This document shows positions 25,065 through 34,271 of a stretch of DNA of 64,000 nt, piece after piece. The notes beneath the pieces are model-generated. The model worked only from the letters and a program-made list of their open reading frames with translations. It made no database searches and was not told the origin of the DNA. Location of the stretch: the NCBI RefSeq assembly GCF_921292975.1, contig NZ_CAKLCM010000003.1, forward strand, positions 1,302,001-1,366,000, written 5' to 3'. Each line of letters begins with the position of its first letter. The first letter of the stretch is position 1. The position numbers were made by a program, and so were the translations under genes. The DNA is from Vibrio hippocampi. GTDB lineage: Bacteria; Pseudomonadota; Gammaproteobacteria; Enterobacterales; Vibrionaceae.

Positions 25065-26633
25065 TTACAAAATAATTTGGCGTTGCACTCCTGATTCACT
25101 GGCAAAGTCAGGATCATGACTAATGAGAATTAAACCGCCACGATAGTTGAACAATGCCTGCGACAGCGTGATTTTTGATTCGAGATCGAGGTGATTATCT
25201 GGCTCATCGAGTAGTAGCAATGGGTTATCGGGTTGATGACTGACGATAAGCATCGCTAACTTCATTTTCTCTCCGCCACTAAGCATACTACCAAGACGAA
25301 ATACACTATCGCGACGAAACCCAATACCGGCCAACAATGTTCTGGCGTCACTTTCTTTGATGCCACTACATTGTTGCATCAAATTATCCAGTATCGATAA
25401 CTTGGGTTGAACTGTACCAAAATGCTGGTCAAGATAAATCAACGGCGTATTCAGTCGCAGTTCCCCTTGTTGAAGGGAGGATTCACCTAATAGCGTTTTC
25501 AACAGCGTTGATTTACCACTACCATTTTTTCCGGTTAGATGAATCTTTTCATTGGCATAAACTTGTAGCGTAATAGGTTTTTCACGACCAAAAGGTAATA
25601 CACCCTCAAGAATCGAAACCACTTTACCTAAACGGCTTGGGCTGTCTTCTAGATAGAGCTTTTGCCCTTTCAGCTGCTCTTTTCTCGACTTTAGCGACTG
25701 CTCTTTATCTTGTAGGTGAACTTGCCTCAGTTGCTCGTTTTTAGTGCGATTTGAGGCACGTGCTGTGGCTTTATCTTTTTTAGAATCGAGCAAGCTTTTT
25801 CCATGGCTACCTTCTTTGCGTAATTTGTTGCCTTGGGTAGCTTTTTGCGCTGCCTTTTCTCGGTTACGCTGTGCTTGTACTTCCAGCTTTTTTCTTTGCT
25901 TATCAATACTGGCGAGTTGCCGCTCTACTGCATGCAACTCGGTACATTTCTGTTCAGTGTATACATCGTAGTTACCACCAAACACTTGTATCCCAAGCCC
26001 AGATAGCTCCCAAATTTCTTTCATTTCACGCAGTAGTATTCGGTCATGGCTAATAAGTAAAATCGCACCTTTGAACGCTTGCATCGATTCCAATAGCCAC
26101 TGCTTTGCCTGGTCATCAAGATGGTTGGAAGGCTCATCCAGAATCAGTAACTCAACGTTGCTTTCAAACATCTGCCAAAGCTGTAATCGCGCCAATTGTC
26201 CACCACTCAATTGAGCGCACGGAAAGTCTGCTTCTGGTGGCAACCCCAATGCTTTAAGTTGCTGAGTAAGTTGCACGGATAAATCCCACTGATCCCCAAT
26301 CACGTCAAACCAATGCTCTGAACAATCTCCCGATTCAATCCGCTTTAACGCTTCAAGTACGTCGTGTTTACCCAAGAATTGCGCAATAGAAATATCACCA
26401 GACAACAAGTGAGATGGCTGCTGACGATATACCGAGAAAGACCTTGGTAATGTAACCGTTCCGCTCGATGGCTTTTGTTCACCACTTAAAATCGAAGCTA
26501 ATATCGATTTACCCACACCATTGCGACCAACCAAACCAATACGATTGTTAATCATGGTGCATGATAATTGTTGAAACAGCCTCTCGCCGTTATCAAATTG
26601 ATGACTTATGTTGTAAGCCTGTAATACTGGCAT
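25065..26633 (-). CDS. ABC-F family ATPase
   Basis: 522 residues from ATG 26633, with AGGAGG 6 bases before it. There are two ABC cassettes and no membrane segments: the first has Walker A GRNGVGKS, signature LSGGQLARLQLWQ and Walker B LLILDEPSNHLD; the second has GKNGSGKS, LSGGEKMKLAML and LLLLDEPDNHLD. The linker (about 230-300) is a long basic coiled coil (KKLEVQAQRNREKAAQKATQ), which in this family reaches toward the ribosomal peptidyl-transferase centre. A role in translation or antibiotic protection is known for the family; specificity here is not known. Confidence 0.9.
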   Translation of the reverse strand: MPVLQAYNISHQFDNGERLFQQLSCTMINNRIGLVGRNGVGKSILASILSGEQKPSSGTVTLPRSFSVYRQQPSHLLSGDISIAQFLGKHDVLEALKRIESGDCSEHWFDVIGDQWDLSVQLTQQLKALGLPPEADFPCAQLSGGQLARLQLWQMFESNVELLILDEPSNHLDDQAKQWLLESMQAFKGAILLISHDRILLREMKEIWELSGLGIQVFGGNYDVYTEQKCTELHAVERQLASIDKQRKKLEVQAQRNREKAAQKATQGNKLRKEGSHGKSLLDSKKDKATARASNRTKNEQLRQVHLQDKEQSLKSRKEQLKGQKLYLEDSPSRLGKVVSILEGVLPFGREKPITLQVYANEKIHLTGKNGSGKSTLLKTLLGESSLQQGELRLNTPLIYLDQHFGTVQPKLSILDNLMQQCSGIKESDARTLLAGIGFRRDSVFRLGSMLSGGEKMKLAMLIVSHQPDNPLLLLDEPDNHLDLESKITLSQALFNYRGGLILISHDPDFASESGVQRQIIL

Positions 26634-26924
26634 ATTTTGCCTCCTGTATGACAGGGACATCAGCCGTAGCAACAAAGTTATAGAGATGAAATCAATGCAA
26701 ATACGCGCTCTTATCCGAGCGATTAAAATAGTTAAAAAGTACTTGTAAAGAAGTATCGGAGAGTGAGCTACGCCGACTAACCCTGTAAATCCAAAAATAA
26801 AATAAGAGAATGGATGACAGGTTTAGTTGTTCATGTTGGCGTAATCTCCTAAAGAAATGATTTGAACAGGCTACTGGTTCATACTCGCTTAGTCAAGATC
26901 CTGATCAATGCTTCTACGATGAGC

Positions 26925-26952
26925 AAAAAAAAAGCCCCTCATAAAGAGGGGC
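26925..26952 (-). terminator. Terminator of the pst operon
   Basis: On the minus strand GCCCCTC, loop, GAGGGGC, then nine T (26925-26933 as A on plus). It lies 105 bp past the pstB stop. Confidence 0.9.
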
Positions 26953-27056
26953 AAGAGTACCATCGCTTATAGTTATAGTGATATGCCAGTAAATTCTGAG
27001 CTTTTAAGCGGGTTCAAGTTCGAGACCCAACAAAAGCAAACACCTTGGATTTTGGA

Positions 27057-27806
27057 TTAACCGAAGTCACCGTTGACATAACCTTGGGTGCGATCATCAC
27101 TTGGGTTTGAAAAGATGATCTGCGTGTCGTTATGTTCAACCAACTCACCCATTAGGAAGAAGGCGGTGCGGTCTGAAATACGACGTGCCTGCTGCATTGA
27201 GTGGGTAACGATAACAATGGTGTAGTTTTTCTTCAGTTCTTCCATTAGCTCTTCAATCTTGTGCGTTGCGATTGGATCAAGTGCTGATGTCGGTTCATCC
27301 ATAAGAATGACATCGGGTTCCATGGCAATCGTACGCGCAATACATAGACGCTGTTGCTGACCACCAGAAAGACCGAACGCGTGAGATTTCAGGCGATCTT
27401 TGACTTCATCCCACAGTGCGGCACTGCGCAATGAACGCTCGACCACCATGTCGATGTGCTTCTTGTCTTTGATACCTTGAGCGCGCAGACCGTAAGCGAC
27501 GTTCTCGTAGATGCTCATTGGGAATGGGTTTGGCTTTTGGAATACCATGCCCACCTTGATGCGCAGATCCGCTACGTCGATGTTGCCGTAGATATCGGTA
27601 CCGTCCATCTCAAGCTTGCCGGTAATCGTTACGCCTTCGATCAAATCATTCATTCGGTTTAGGCAGCGCAATAGCGTTGATTTACCACAACCAGAAGGAC
27701 CGATCAGTGCCGTTACCTGTTGAGTCGGGATCGGTAGATTGATCGACTTAAGTGCTTGGTTCTCGCCGTAAAATAGGTCTAGGTTTTCAATATTAAATTT
27801 GTTCAT
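27057..27806 (-). CDS. pstB: Phosphate ABC transporter ATP-binding protein PstB
   Basis: A 249-residue ABC ATPase. Walker [10 protein letters not shown] is at 36-44, the Q-loop in [21 protein letters not shown], signature [14 protein letters not shown] and Walker [13 protein letters not shown]. The QKPNPFP segment and the length are diagnostic for PstB. It energises PstCA for high-affinity phosphate import. It is the last gene of pstSCAB; no phoU follows in the window, as seen at secondary Vibrio pst loci. Confidence 0.95.
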   Translation of the reverse strand: MNKFNIENLDLFYGENQALKSINLPIPTQQVTALIGPSGCGKSTLLRCLNRMNDLIEGVTITGKLEMDGTDIYGNIDVADLRIKVGMVFQKPNPFPMSIYENVAYGLRAQGIKDKKHIDMVVERSLRSAALWDEVKDRLKSHAFGLSGGQQQRLCIARTIAMEPDVILMDEPTSALDPIATHKIEELMEELKKNYTIVIVTHSMQQARRISDRTAFFLMGELVEHNDTQIIFSNPSDDRTQGYVNGDFG

Positions 27807-27891
27807 TATCTTGGTCTCTAAATTCTTTATCGTGTTTTCTCAAAGCCGTGCTCTTTATGTTCTGGCCAGCTTTGAGCTATAAATTCTCAAA

Positions 27892-28755
27892 TTAATAAGT
27901 CGCTGTATTAAAGCGTCTAGCAAGTAGCTTGGTCACCATATTAATCAATAGCACCACAACAATCAGTACTGTCGCTGTACCGTATGCTTGGTTCCACTCA
28001 TCCATAGTGAATAGCTCCGTTGTGAGTTTATAAAGGTGAACCGTTAGGGTACGACCTGAGTCCAATAGAGACTCTGGAATACGTGCCACCATACCTGCTG
28101 TCATAAATACAGGTGCAGATTCACCAATTACACGACCAATACTAAGAATGACCGAGGTTAAGATACCCGGCATCGCACTCGGAAGAATAAGACGCCAAAT
28201 GGTATAAATTTTAGACGCACCCAAACCATATGAACCTTCTCGGTAGGTTTGCGGGACAGCCATTAATGCTTCTTCTGTCGTTCGGATAATAACCGGTAAG
28301 ATCAGAATACTCAGCGTCAGTGCACCCGATAGAATCGAGAAACCAAAGCCCATAATCGTCACAAAGAAAGTCATACCAAATAGACCGAAGATAATCGACG
28401 GTATACCGGCAAGAGACTCGGTACAGAAACGGATAACTTTGACGAGACGACTGCCAACTCTGGCATATTCAGTCAAATAGATAGCGGTCATGATACCCAG
28501 CGGTGCTGCCACCGAAATCGAGGCAATCACCATATAGATGGTCGACACGATCATAGGGAAGATACCCTGCTCATCACCGGTACGTGTGTAGTTGTCGGTA
28601 ATGAAGTTCCAATCTACATATTGCAGACCGTTAGAGAGGATGTACCAGATAATCCAGAACAGAAACCCAACCGTCATTGCAGCGGCAAGCCAAATAAAAC
28701 CATTCAGGATTGCGTCTTTATTTTGACGCGCTTTTTTTAGTTTTACTGTATCCAT
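27892..28755 (-). CDS. pstA: Phosphate ABC transporter permease PstA
   Basis: A 287-residue inner-membrane permease with six segments. The EAA loop reads EALMAVPQTYREGSYGLGAS followed by KIYTIWRLILPSAMPGI, the coupling site for PstB. It pairs with PstC, whose gene ends 5 bp upstream, so the two are translationally close. An 86-bp gap to pstB contains no clear terminator. Confidence 0.95.
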   Translation of the reverse strand: MDTVKLKKARQNKDAILNGFIWLAAAMTVGFLFWIIWYILSNGLQYVDWNFITDNYTRTGDEQGIFPMIVSTIYMVIASISVAAPLGIMTAIYLTEYARVGSRLVKVIRFCTESLAGIPSIIFGLFGMTFFVTIMGFGFSILSGALTLSILILPVIIRTTEEALMAVPQTYREGSYGLGASKIYTIWRLILPSAMPGILTSVILSIGRVIGESAPVFMTAGMVARIPESLLDSGRTLTVHLYKLTTELFTMDEWNQAYGTATVLIVVVLLINMVTKLLARRFNTATY

Positions 28756-28760
28756 AATAA

Positions 28761-29690
28761 TTACTTCGCTTTTTCACGGTTTAGGTAAAGTAGTACGCCG
28801 TTTAGCGACATGATAAACACCAATAGCACAACACCTGTTGCATACAAGGCATTGGCGTGGATACCACTCGCGTAGGACATTTCAATCGCAATGTTTGCCG
28901 TTAGAGTACGAGCTGACTCTAGAATGCCACTTGGCATAGCTGGAGCGTTACCCATTACCATGATGATCGCCATGGTCTCACCAAGTGCACGACCGATACC
29001 TAAAATCACGCCGGTCATGATGCCTGAGCGCGCCGCGGGGACGAGAAGTTTAAAGATGGTGTAAATTTTTGAAGCACCAAGTGCCAGTGAACCTTCTTTA
29101 TAGGTACGAGGAACCGCACGAATCGAAGTTTCAGAAACCGTAATAACAGTAGGAAGAATCATCACACCTAAAACAATAATACCAGCAAGAATGGTGTTAC
29201 CCGCAGGGACATTGAAGATTTGCTGAATCAAAGGAACGATGATGACAAGACCAAAGAAGCCGTATACCACCGATGGAATACCCGCAAGCAGTTCGACTGC
29301 TGGGCGAATAATATCGGCTAAACGCTTAGGCGCAATTTCGGCGATAAAAATAGCCGTTAGTACACCAACAGGTACACCAACAACAACAGCACCTAAAGTT
29401 GACACGACCGAAGCGACAATCATGGTTGCAACACCATAAAGTGCTGGCGGTAACCAATGTTGTCCTAGAACGATGCCACTAACGCCAGCTTCTTGGAATG
29501 CTGGAATACTTTCTTTAACAATGAAGTAAGCGATGATCGCTAAAGAAACGATACCGATTACTGCACTTGAGAGGAAAAGTCCGTGGAAGATTCTCTCTTT
29601 CCAGTCTACGCGCTTATTCTGTTTTAAGCCGCGTGGCTCGGACTGAGTCGCTGAATTCATAAGCTTCTCACTATTGGTTGCGATGGTCAT
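28761..29690 (-). CDS. pstC: Phosphate ABC transporter permease PstC
   Basis: A 309-residue permease with an N-terminal cytoplasmic extension (MTIATNSEKLMNSATQSEP) and six membrane segments. The EAA-type loop is SIRAVPRTYKEGSLALGAS followed by KIYTIFKLLVPAARSGI, nearly the same as in PstA. It is separated from pstS by 83 bp containing a hairpin that may attenuate transcription. Confidence 0.95.
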   Translation of the reverse strand: MTIATNSEKLMNSATQSEPRGLKQNKRVDWKERIFHGLFLSSAVIGIVSLAIIAYFIVKESIPAFQEAGVSGIVLGQHWLPPALYGVATMIVASVVSTLGAVVVGVPVGVLTAIFIAEIAPKRLADIIRPAVELLAGIPSVVYGFFGLVIIVPLIQQIFNVPAGNTILAGIIVLGVMILPTVITVSETSIRAVPRTYKEGSLALGASKIYTIFKLLVPAARSGIMTGVILGIGRALGETMAIIMVMGNAPAMPSGILESARTLTANIAIEMSYASGIHANALYATGVVLLVFIMSLNGVLLYLNREKAK

Positions 29691-29721
29691 AGATTTACTG
29701 TCTGGTTATATAGACACAAAA

Positions 29722-29748
29722 GGCTCAGCCCGAAATAGTAGGCTGAGC
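29722..29748 (-). terminator. Attenuator-like hairpin between pstS and pstC
   Basis: GCTCAGCC and GGCTGAGC pair across 10 bases; on the minus strand CTTTTG follows. Partial termination would give more PstS than PstCAB. Confidence 0.65.
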
Positions 29749-29773
29749 AATATTTTAATATTCTAGTCTGTAA

Positions 29774-30595
29774 TTAGTTTACAGAGATGTAGCCTTTCTT
29801 AGCTGCAATTTCTTGAGCTTCGTCAGCAACCATCCAGTCAAGGAAACGTTGAGTTTCTTTAGATGGTGCGCCGTCTTTGTAAAGAACAAGGAATGGACGA
29901 GCAACTTTGTAAGAACCGTTCTTAACGTTATCAACTGTCGCTGGTGCGCCGTCGATAGTTAGAGCTTGAACTGTGTTATCCACTGTACCTAGAGAGATAT
30001 AGCCGATTGCATATGGGTTGCTTGCTACTGAAACTTTTAGAGCACCGTTGCCGTTAGCCACTTGTGCGCGTTGAGAAATTGCTGATACTTTTTTACCAGA
30101 GATTTCCATTTTCAGTTTCAAGATGTCTTCAAATGCGCCACGAGTACCAGAAGCCGTATCACGAGTGATAACAACAACCGGTTTGTTTTCACCGCCTACT
30201 TGGCTCCAGTTCGTGATGTCGCCTTTATAGATGCTAGTGATTTGCTCAGCAGTTAGAGAGTCAACCTTGTTTTTTGGGTTAACAACAACTGCGATACCGT
30301 CACGAGCAATAACAAGCTCTTTAAGGTCTGCAGATTTCTCTTCTGCTTTTAGGTCACGAGATGAAATACCTAGGTCAGCGCTGCCGTTTTTAGCTGCTTT
30401 GATACCCGCTGAAGAACCCGGTGCTTGAATCTCGATGAACACAGGTTCGCCTTTGTTCATGTAAGTTTCTGCGAAAATTTCTACCAGTGGTGAAGCACTG
30501 TTAGAACCTACTACTGAGATTGTTTCCTTAGCTTGAGCTGGAGTCAGTGTCATAGCACCTAGCAGAGCGATTGCACCGATAACTGTCTTTTTCAT
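29774..30595 (-). CDS. pstS: Periplasmic phosphate-binding protein PstS
   Basis: 273 residues from ATG 30595, preceded by AAAGGAAG. The signal peptide MKKTVIGAIALLGAMTLTPAQA is followed by ETISVVGSNSASPLVEIF, whose serines, along with the SSRDLK and TRDTASGTRGAFED segments, are the phosphate-binding residues of this fold. It is the first gene of pstSCAB. Three TGTCA elements upstream mark it as PhoB-controlled. Confidence 0.95.
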   Translation of the reverse strand: MKKTVIGAIALLGAMTLTPAQAKETISVVGSNSASPLVEIFAETYMNKGEPVFIEIQAPGSSAGIKAAKNGSADLGISSRDLKAEEKSADLKELVIARDGIAVVVNPKNKVDSLTAEQITSIYKGDITNWSQVGGENKPVVVITRDTASGTRGAFEDILKLKMEISGKKVSAISQRAQVANGNGALKVSVASNPYAIGYISLGTVDNTVQALTIDGAPATVDNVKNGSYKVARPFLVLYKDGAPSKETQRFLDWMVADEAQEIAAKKGYISVN

Positions 30596-30643
30596 CACAA
30601 ATTCTTCCTTTGTTGGCTTGATTGCCGTTGTTTGTTTGAACGG

Positions 30644-30703
30644 TGACAGATTAGTTTGGAAATATGACAGTTGTGTTTCACTTCGTTGAAAGGTGTATGA
30701 CAG
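30644..30703 (-). promoter_or_regulatory. PhoB-binding (Pho box) region upstream of pstS
   Basis: On the minus strand CTGTCA occurs at 30698-30703, 30665-30670 and 30644-30649, spaced 33 and 21 bp, near multiples of the 11-bp Pho-box period. Confidence 0.7.
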
Positions 30704-30963
30704 GTGAGATTTTTTTTGAGCGCTAAACTTAGAACAAGATCACAAAAACAATGCAAGTAAGTGATGACATGCTTAACCAAGCCTTGATATAGCTAGCATT
30801 GAGCGCTAATTTTACATTTTTGAGAAACTGAAATTTCTGCCACTTTGCGTGGCAAAAATCTGGAAAAAAAGATCAAAAAAAAAGGCGACACATCACCTTT
30901 TTTTCTTCAATTCACGGTTCAAACTGAAATATGATTAACAATTAAACAGTGATATTACTCATG

Positions 30964-32301
30964 TTACTCACTGTCTGCCGCTGGCTTTGGTTTTTTCTTG
31001 GGAATAAATACCGAATCGCCCACCGCCACATTTTGATAAAAGGCTTTATCGCGCTTAACAGGTTTCTTATTCGCCACCTTTTTATTCTTCGGTGCCGCTT
31101 TCGCTTTCGGACCTTTATTGCTGAACGTCGGCTTCTTAGGTTTTATCCCTTTAAATTTCCCTTTCAGCCCCTCAAGCACATCAAAACTGATGTCTTGCTG
31201 TAAAAAGGCTTCAACGCGCTTAAAGCTATCCCAATCTTTTGGACCCACCAAAGAAACCGCATCGCCCTTATTGCCCGCACGACCCGTTCGACCGACTCGG
31301 TGGACATACTCTTCGGTATGCTTGGGCATATCAAAGTTGATGACATGAGTCACCGTCGCAATATCCAAACCTCGTGAGGCAACGTCTGTCGTCACTAATA
31401 TCTTAAAGACATGACGTTCAAACTGACTCATGATGGTATTACGCTGAGTCTGGTTAAGATTGCCACTCAAGGCAATGGCCTTCAGTTTCTTCTCATTTAA
31501 CCAGTTGGTGAGTCTATCCGTATCCGCTCTCGTCGCGGTAAAGATGATCATTTGCTTATAATCAGCGGTTGAAATAATGCGTTCTAGAATGGCTTCTTTG
31601 TGATCTAGGTGATCACACAGGTAGAACTTTTGAGTGATATCTTTATGTTCTTCATTGGAGACGCCGACTGCGATACGTTTAGGTGCATTGAGCATTTCAC
31701 CGGCAATATCGTTCACCTCTGCGTGATCCAGCGTGGCAGAGAACATTAACGTTTGGCGACGACGGTGTTTAGCGGCATTATGAATACGGCGCAGTTCTGG
31801 CGCAAAGCCAAGGTCGAGCATTCTGTCTGCTTCATCCAGCACTAAGGTTTCAAGACCATCTAAGAACAACGAACGATGTTCTAGGTGATCCGCCAAGCGT
31901 CCCGGCGTCGCAACAATAAATTTAGGGTAACGACGCAGTGCTTTGACCTGATCGTTAAAGTTCTCTCCGCCAAGAACCAGCGTCGCGTCGTAAGACAAAC
32001 CGCCGAGCATCGATTTCAGCTCGCCATAAACCTGTTTTGCCAACTCGCGAGTCGGCGCAAGGATCAAGGCGCGAGGATCTTTGGCAGAAAAAGATTTGTT
32101 TTTAAGAGACTTGTGCAGAATCGGCAACACAAACGCCAAGGTTTTACCCGAGCCCGTTTTGGAAGATGCCATTAGATCCTTACCTGCAATCGCCACCGGA
32201 ATCGCTTGTCTTTGAATGTCCGTCGCTTGCTTGAAGTTAAAATGTTTCAAGTTTTTCAGTAGTCGATTGTCTAAACCAAGGTCTTTAAATTGCAATGCCA
32301 A
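30964..32301 (-). CDS. DEAD-box ATP-dependent RNA helicase
   Basis: A 445-residue protein. Core motifs in order: Q motif FNFKQATDIQRQAIP, Walker A (I) SSKTGSGKT, Ia PTRELAKQ, Ib TPGRL, II VLDEADRM, III SATLD, IV MIIFTATR, V TDVASRGLDI, VI HRVGRTGRAG. A basic K/P-rich tail follows from about 375, likely RNA-binding. The frame opens with TTG at 32301; a second TTG two codons on (32295) is better spaced from AGGAG. The likely function is RNA remodelling or ribosome assembly. No neighbour is co-transcribed. Confidence 0.9.
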   Translation of the reverse strand: MALQFKDLGLDNRLLKNLKHFNFKQATDIQRQAIPVAIAGKDLMASSKTGSGKTLAFVLPILHKSLKNKSFSAKDPRALILAPTRELAKQVYGELKSMLGGLSYDATLVLGGENFNDQVKALRRYPKFIVATPGRLADHLEHRSLFLDGLETLVLDEADRMLDLGFAPELRRIHNAAKHRRRQTLMFSATLDHAEVNDIAGEMLNAPKRIAVGVSNEEHKDITQKFYLCDHLDHKEAILERIISTADYKQMIIFTATRADTDRLTNWLNEKKLKAIALSGNLNQTQRNTIMSQFERHVFKILVTTDVASRGLDIATVTHVINFDMPKHTEEYVHRVGRTGRAGNKGDAVSLVGPKDWDSFKRVEAFLQQDISFDVLEGLKGKFKGIKPKKPTFSNKGPKAKAAPKNKKVANKKPVKRDKAFYQNVAVGDSVFIPKKKPKPAADSE

Positions 32302-32421
32302 TACTCCTAAAAGCGTGTTGCTAAAATGGTGTTGTCTTTAATATCTACATCAACCATGCGATGTTTGCATGAACCACGTTGCTCACCTGGTTTTGTGTTG
32401 CACCCTGTTTCGTATTACAGA

Positions 32422-32527
32422 TAGCTTGGTGCTACACATGGTTTGGTGCCACACATAGCTTAGTGCGGCAAAATAGCTTGGTGCTGCAAAATAGCTTAGT
32501 GCTGCAAAATAGCTTGATGTCATAAGA
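32422..32527 (+). repeat. 17-18-bp tandem repeat, about six copies, in the helicase leader
   Basis: Unit tagcttggtgctgcaaaa starts at 32422, 32439, 32456, 32474, 32492 and 32510. The remainder of 32302-33022 is AT-rich, with no supported gene. Confidence 0.85.
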
Positions 32528-33022
32528 GGATGCGCATAATACATGATTATCTATCTTTACCCAAGTTACCGTTTAGCCGCTGCTGTTTAACTTTAGCTCA
32601 TCCCCCTAAACTCAGCTAACCCAAATACTGAGCAAGAGATCATTAAAGGTCGATTATTATCAATTTTCGTAGTGATTCCCCTTGCCTCTACTCAGGAAAT
32701 TCTTACCGAATGTAGTGAAAAGTCATTTGCTGTGGTGTAGATTCAGTTTTTCATCAACTATGAGTTGTAATATTTCTATTTTACAGTAACTTAATTACCG
32801 CATTAATAGATTTAAGTGCGGAGAGACAATCCGAGTGACACTTGGTGCATCTCAAAACTAAGACTGACACTAATTTAACCAGAAAAATGGTAATTTTTTG
32901 GTTTTTCTGACTTTTAATTAGTTTGCGTTCTTATAATTAAGCACTAAACTCTCAAATAGCCTAGGTACGTACCAAATAGGTAGCAGGGCTGTTTTAAATA
33001 CTAATTCCTAAAGGAGCTAATA

Positions 33023-33268
33023 ATGAAGAAAGTTTTAATTGCAGCATCAGCATCAGTTCTACTACTTGCAGGTTGTGCATCTGGTCCAGACGAAGCAGCA
33101 ACAGCAAAAATGGACGAGCTAAGCAACCAAGTAAGCCAACTAAGCTCAGACGTGCAAGCACTTAAAAATGAAGTGATGACAAGCAACAAGAATGCTATGA
33201 CAGCACAAGACGAAGCAGCACGTGCAAACGAACGCATTGATAACATTGCTCAGTCTTACACTAAGTAA
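33023..33268 (+). CDS. lpp: Murein (Braun-type) lipoprotein Lpp
   Basis: An 81-residue precursor. The lipobox LLAGC puts the acylated cysteine at 18. The mature chain is a heptad-patterned coiled coil (MDELSNQVSQLSSDVQALKN), and the C-terminal residue is lysine (SYTK), the position cross-linked to peptidoglycan. AAAGGAG lies 7 bases before the ATG, and a strong terminator follows. The convergent neighbour encodes an L,D-transpeptidase, the enzyme class that attaches Lpp to the wall. Confidence 0.95.
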   Translation: MKKVLIAASASVLLLAGCASGPDEAATAKMDELSNQVSQLSSDVQALKNEVMTSNKNAMTAQDEAARANERIDNIAQSYTK

Positions 33269-33300
33269 GCACTCTTCAAACAAGAGCAACGAATAACAAA

Positions 33301-33331
33301 ACAGCGCTAATCATTAGCGCTGTTTTTTTTT
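33301..33331 (+). terminator. Terminator of lpp
   Basis: ACAGCGCTAA, loop TCA, TTAGCGCTGT, then a run of nine T. Confidence 0.95.
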
Positions 33332-33353
33332 GTTTTAAATCCTATCCCTAAAC

Positions 33354-34271
33354 TTACTCTTGTTGTGTCATAGCACTCGCTGAAATCACCTCAACCGGCA
33401 CACCGTTTTGCGCCAAGAGTACCGCTTTAATCAACTGATCAGAGACCTGATATTCGTCAATCCACCAAGCTAACTCTTTTGGAATATCCATTGATTTCTT
33501 GCTTCCATCGGTACGAGTGAGAGGTTCATGGGCCTCGATAAAGACGCTTCTATCCGGCTCTAACGTTACTTTGATCGGCTCATCAATAATTCGCACCTGC
33601 AGCCCTACATCGACTTGTTGAAATAACCAATCAATATCCGTTGGCTCCATACGAATACAACCGGAACTCACTCGCAACCCAATACCAAAATCTTTGTTGG
33701 TGCCGTGAATAAGGTAACTGCCTGTGCCATAGGCAAGACGCATCGCATAATCACCGAGCGGGTTTTCAGGACCAGCAGGAACCACTCTCGGTAGTTCGAT
33801 ACCTTTTGCCAGGTAGTCTCTACGAATCGAATTTGGCGGTGTCCATGTTGGGTTTTTGCGTAATTGACTGATCTTAGTGGTCATCTCGGGAGTATCTTGC
33901 CCAATACGTCCGATACCGACGGGGAAAATATGCACCACGCCTTTGTCTGGTTCAAAGTAGTAGAGTCGTAATTCCGCCAAGTTAATCACAATGCCACGAT
34001 AATCAACATGTGGCAGGATGATCTGGCTTGGGATCGTCAATACATAACCATCTTGAGGTAAGAATGGATCGACACCTTTGTTGGCAGCCATAAGAGACAA
34101 AAAGCCAACGTCATATTCCTTGGCAATGTTCGCCATGGTTTCACCCTGTTCCACACTATGGTACTGAATCGTTCCAACCATATTACTGCCGTCGGTGGGT
34201 AGGGAGAACGTCGCGGCGGAAAGGGTGTGGGATAACAGTAAGCCTACTAGCAAGGTGGCTTTACGAAACAT
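33354..34271 (-). CDS. L,D-transpeptidase (ErfK/YbiS type) with LysM
   Basis: A 305-residue periplasmic enzyme: signal peptide (MFRKATLLVGLLLSHTLSA), LysM peptidoglycan-binding domain at about 36-85 (HSVEQGETMANIAKEYDV), then a YkuD catalytic domain with YLIHGTNKDFGIGLRVSSGCIR, the histidine and the nucleophilic cysteine of the SHGC-type motif. Such enzymes join Lpp to meso-diaminopimelate or make 3-3 cross-links. It is convergent with lpp; its start overlaps the photolyase stop (TGATG), so it is translated from the photolyase-MerR-DUF523 transcript. Confidence 0.9.
   Translation of the reverse strand: MFRKATLLVGLLLSHTLSAATFSLPTDGSNMVGTIQYHSVEQGETMANIAKEYDVGFLSLMAANKGVDPFLPQDGYVLTIPSQIILPHVDYRGIVINLAELRLYYFEPDKGVVHIFPVGIGRIGQDTPEMTTKISQLRKNPTWTPPNSIRRDYLAKGIELPRVVPAGPENPLGDYAMRLAYGTGSYLIHGTNKDFGIGLRVSSGCIRMEPTDIDWLFQQVDVGLQVRIIDEPIKVTLEPDRSVFIEAHEPLTRTDGSKKSMDIPKELAWWIDEYQVSDQLIKAVLLAQNGVPVEVISASAMTQQE

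Noticed and set aside
33001..33246. 81-codon minus-strand frame over lpp
   Set aside because: Antisense to a clear lipoprotein gene, with no ribosome binding site; composition shadow.
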